From assembly GCA_030043815.1 (NCBI GenBank), contig JASHWX010000094.1:1-8135 (forward strand): a stretch of DNA of 8,135 nucleotides, read 5' to 3'. This DNA comes from Candidatus Rhabdochlamydia sp. Its GTDB lineage: Bacteria > Chlamydiota > Chlamydiia > Chlamydiales > Rhabdochlamydiaceae. The translations under genes were made by a program, and so were the position numbers. The notes under the pieces are model-generated. The model was not told where the DNA came from, made no database searches, and worked only from the letters and a program-made list of their open reading frames with translations. Shown here piece after piece: positions 7,201-8,135 of the stretch; within the stretch, counting starts at the first letter, position 1; the number at the start of each line of letters is the position of its first letter.

Positions 7201-7466
7201 CAACGACGATCAGGCCTCAGCTGACCTTAAAATATCGAAGAGAATTCCTTTATAAACGTGAAAAGACCGTCTCGAGGCTCGTCAATTTAGATAAGCCTTA
7301 TGTTACGTCGTACATCAAAGCGCCAAACCTCAACACTGCGGAAGCGACTTTCGATCTTTTGACGATGTTCTACGGCAGATACGGCATTGATATCTTCTAC
7401 AATTTCGAATGGAACAGCTGGTTCCATGACCATACTGCTTATGTGAATGGAACATTTAGTTTTTAG
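4254..7466 (+). CDS. Type V autotransporter, Pmp-like, with repeated passenger
   Basis: This outer-membrane autotransporter has about 1070 residues. Residues 1-24 look like a signal peptide (basic MRQLKNN, then WIWTLTLFPASIYS). The passenger starts with WSGG...W...NWDPS, common in autotransporter adhesins, and is Gly/Ser/Thr/Asn-rich, as in a beta-helix. Residues about 220-370 hold five degenerate 30-residue repeats starting GG(T/S)xxxxN. Residues 372-528 and 536-692 are two copies of a long repeat with NGSYxQNSTGTFILNIDS and GGTLEVNIPDV, resembling autotransporter-associated beta-strand repeats. A helical linker (about 695-786) leads to a C-terminal barrel (about 787-1070) of aromatic alternating strands ending NGTFSF, with the terminal Phe expected for Bam recognition. 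The passenger resembles chlamydial Pmp proteins (GGAI/FxxN) without the exact motifs. ATG 4254 is chosen because it gives a normal signal peptide; GTG 4245 is in frame and possible, and neither has a good Shine-Dalgarno. Likely role: adhesion or surface variation. Confidence 0.9.
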   Translation: MRQLKNNWIWTLTLFPASIYSCISPEVWSGGGTPGDQWNVSANWDPSCVPAGTSMPDTAVFNSTIGPAGPIIYLSNPTISPILETLNFHNSTTSYTLSTSTMGMGAQYIEFESPATFLEVTAGNHMLNVPIHFLRGTNLTFNIVSSSSLTIGKGALSDGGSESITATGDGTLTLLNKFDITGNFTSYITHLNIFNATSPGMGLIGSALLAPSGTFTLKKGTVTCVNESAATISSSDTYGTFVQVGNYVQNGGTFISENAGAVSENATGSLLEVANRALISSGTTKMINSGTVSGAIGSKLDLTGITLQMTGGSLTSNNTGTISEGGIGCLIQCANISMTGGTLTNNGPVITSSSGYGNLIVAELLASTISGGVFTNNDTFQGTALQITRSGVLQGTGVFQGVGGAQNLPVTNDATVAPGDTSSVGTMTINGSYTQNSTGTFILNIDSASSYSHLVVSSTSPSPQGTATINGGTLEVNIPDVALLNGTTFTFLTANNGVAGSFTDIIVNNSRYKNASIASTSDSFLLSFGSYPMVDGIFTNNDIFQGAALEITSTEVLQGTGIFQGIDGAQNLPVTNDATVAPGSTSSVGTMTINGSYMQNSTGTFILNIDSATSYSQLVVSSTGPSPEGTATINGGTLEVNIPDVAFPPGTTFTFLTANNGVAGNFTDIVVNNPHFKNAFITSTNDSFILSFDPMPTPPSDFPTHKIAHFASVIFSNLYHINQMIEEHIFQMNHQISKNDGNLKRPSAAKYAANVPMEDLIALSPKRTSEKQQTLIQEIQSPPIPYPLTIYFGPIGTLGNYLTKHGQEGFRYWTGGAMLGFNYAFSEFGIGSSLTYEHTHEKIKHHGGHSDTDEVDLFLYGSYVPRSLPQFAATAIVGGGYQWNSFPRVTGFNNDLVDKGFPRGWDFTSTLGVQYTFMNPPFSGLPCGFQFVPLADVQYCYLSIDGYREHRAGMFDLRYKEQHTKSLKLDLGFLANYTFVTPTTTIRPQLTLKYRREFLYKREKTVSRLVNLDKPYVTSYIKAPNLNTAEATFDLLTMFYGRYGIDIFYNFEWNSWFHDHTAYVNGTFSF
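5367..6329 (+). repeat. Two 492-bp in-frame direct repeats in the passenger
   Basis: The segment 5367-5837 returns at 5859-6329 with a constant offset of 492 bp (164 codons). Checked anchors are TCTTCAC at 5371 and 5863, and AAGTTT at 5831 and 6323. By hand the 157 aligned residues differ at about 28 positions, roughly 82% identity. The joint between copies has six extra bases relative to the end of copy two. This is a recent internal duplication. Confidence 0.9.
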
Positions 7467-7634
7467 CATACCCAAACAACCTGAAAATTTGGATTTTTTA
7501 AGCGCGTCAAAGCCCCGGGTTTCGATCGATCGCAAACGGGTCAATATTAGCAATATGGACCCGTTTGCGATCGTCAAACCGCGGGAGCTTTCACGCAGCT
7601 CAAAAACCAAATTTTCAGGTTGTTTGGGTATACT
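7465..7634. repeat. 170-bp near-perfect palindrome at the autotransporter stop codon
   Basis: The arms 7468-7492 and 7607-7631 are perfect 25-bp inverted copies (ATACCCAAACAACC...). With one mismatch they extend two more bases outward into the TAG stop. The middle arms (7493-7526 and 7574-7606) match with a few mismatches and one-base gaps. The inner arms 7527-7542 and 7558-7573 pair over 16 bp, and the centre is ATATT-AGC-AATAT. The whole could fold into one stem of about 75-80 bp. Open frames seen through it on both strands follow from its symmetry. It may serve as the autotransporter terminator, or be a miniature inverted-repeat element. Confidence 0.85.
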
Positions 7635-7679
7635 CAAGGGCTTTGCTCTCTAATCGCGCTTGAAGTCAACATTTTTTCT
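7634..7679 (+). terminator. Weak hairpin plus T-run after the palindrome
   Basis: TCAAGGGC (7634-7641) pairs with GCGCTTGA further on with one mismatch, around a loop of about 14 bases. A T-rich run (ATTTTTTCTTTT) follows several bases later. The spacing to the T-run is longer than in a typical intrinsic terminator, so this is only a weak candidate. Confidence 0.25.
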
Positions 7680-7708
7680 TTTCCCAACCACCCCGGGTTT
7701 TAAATAAT

Positions 7709-7745
7709 TTGACAAAAATCGTTTTAATAATGCACCATTAATAAT
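7709..7745 (+). promoter_or_regulatory. Promoter region of the F-box gene with paired TTAATAATG words
   Basis: A perfect -35 box TTGACA lies at 7709-7714. No equally good -10 box is at 17 bases; AT-rich candidates (TTAATA, 7738-7743) are further away. The nine-base word TTAATAATG is repeated at 7724-7732 and 7738-7746, 14 bp apart, and could be an operator that compensates for the poor -10 box. Confidence 0.35.
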
Positions 7746-7775
7746 GTAAAAAATTAAAATAATGAAGGAATAATT

Positions 7776-8135
7776 ATGATACATGTAACCAGTGTTGATC
7801 CTTTTGTAAGCTTGCCCGGCGAGCTTTTTGGTGCTGTTTTGAATTGTTTAGGGCCTAAAGATCTGGCGCTTGCAGAAAGAGTATGCAAATCTTGGTGGCA
7901 ATTCATCGCTGAAGAAAATCATTGGAAAAAACAATGCCAATGGCAGTTAAACATCCCCAGCCGCATCGATCCCCAACACTATCTTCCCGCAAGCCCCTCT
8001 TACAAAGCGAGCCTTAAGTTAATTCTCTCAAGAGTGTTTGAGGCAGGCGCATACCGGTACTATCTGGGAGCAGAAATAGGTCCCGTTCCCCGAATCCCCG
8101 AAGCCATCTCCCTAAAGAAGTGGAATGAGAGAGAC
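7776..8135 (+). CDS. F-box protein, probable host-directed effector (partial, 3' end missing)
   Basis: The first 120 codons are visible and the frame is open to the window edge. Residues about 13-58 form a clear F-box: LPGELFGAVLNCLGPKDL, then AERVCKSWWQFIAEEN and HWKKQCQW. These give the LPxEL start, the DL turn, the VCKxW helix and the W-K end. F-boxes bind SKP1 in eukaryotic SCF ubiquitin ligases. Bacteria have no such complex, so these proteins act in the host cell, as known for Legionella AnkB and for F-box proteins of amoeba-associated chlamydiae. There is no signal peptide, which fits type III delivery. The part after the box (SRIDPQHYLPASPSYKASLK and on) is not recognised and would hold substrate-binding sequence. 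ATG 7776 has an ideal AAGGA six bases upstream. It lies downstream of the palindrome, on the same strand as the autotransporter, with its own promoter-like region. Confidence 0.88.
   Translation, partial: MIHVTSVDPFVSLPGELFGAVLNCLGPKDLALAERVCKSWWQFIAEENHWKKQCQWQLNIPSRIDPQHYLPASPSYKASLKLILSRVFEAGAYRYYLGAEIGPVPRIPEAISLKKWNERD

Noticed and set aside
7287..7653. Open frames on both strands through the 3' palindrome (116 and 68 codons)
   Set aside because: Both arise from the symmetry of the inverted repeat: each contains the same peptide around PKQPENL. They have no ribosome-binding site.

Overview
The window most likely comes from a chlamydia-like bacterium outside the classical Chlamydiaceae (Parachlamydia, Waddlia or Criblamydia type). 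The clues are the order rpmG then a LolC/E-type permease, which I recall from Chlamydia genomes; a protein with a bilobed hydrophobic hairpin followed by coiled coil, as in inclusion membrane (Inc) proteins; a large repetitive autotransporter; and an F-box protein, a eukaryotic-like effector typical of bacteria living in amoebae. No species is assigned.

Left part (1-2470), minus strand: conserved housekeeping genes. rpmG (ribosomal protein L33) has its own clear promoter and Shine-Dalgarno. A 665-residue lipoprotein-release permease follows. Its stop codon overlaps an ATG (ATGA), so a further gene, plausibly the LolD ATPase, probably continues off the left edge. Between rpmG and the permease lies a 175-bp imperfect palindrome.

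Middle (2470-4250): a small secreted charged protein (+) converges on an Inc-like coiled-coil membrane protein (-). A 123-bp inverted repeat built from the CGCAAAGACGC motif lies between them. The Inc-like gene carries in-frame 63-bp tandem repeats. It is transcribed divergently from the autotransporter out of a 164-bp spacer with recognisable promoters.

Right part (4250-8135), plus strand: a type V autotransporter of about 1070 residues. It has a signal peptide, a beta-helical passenger with about five 30-residue repeats and two 164-residue repeats (about 82% identical), a helical linker and a C-terminal 12-strand-type barrel ending in Phe. A near-perfect palindrome of about 170 bp begins at its stop codon. 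After an AT-rich promoter region an F-box protein starts and runs off the right edge.

The housekeeping block is thus followed by a block of probable host-interaction genes: secreted protein, Inc-like protein, autotransporter and F-box effector. Three unrelated long palindromes of 123-175 bp each sit close behind the 3' end of a gene. They are the least explained structures in the window.
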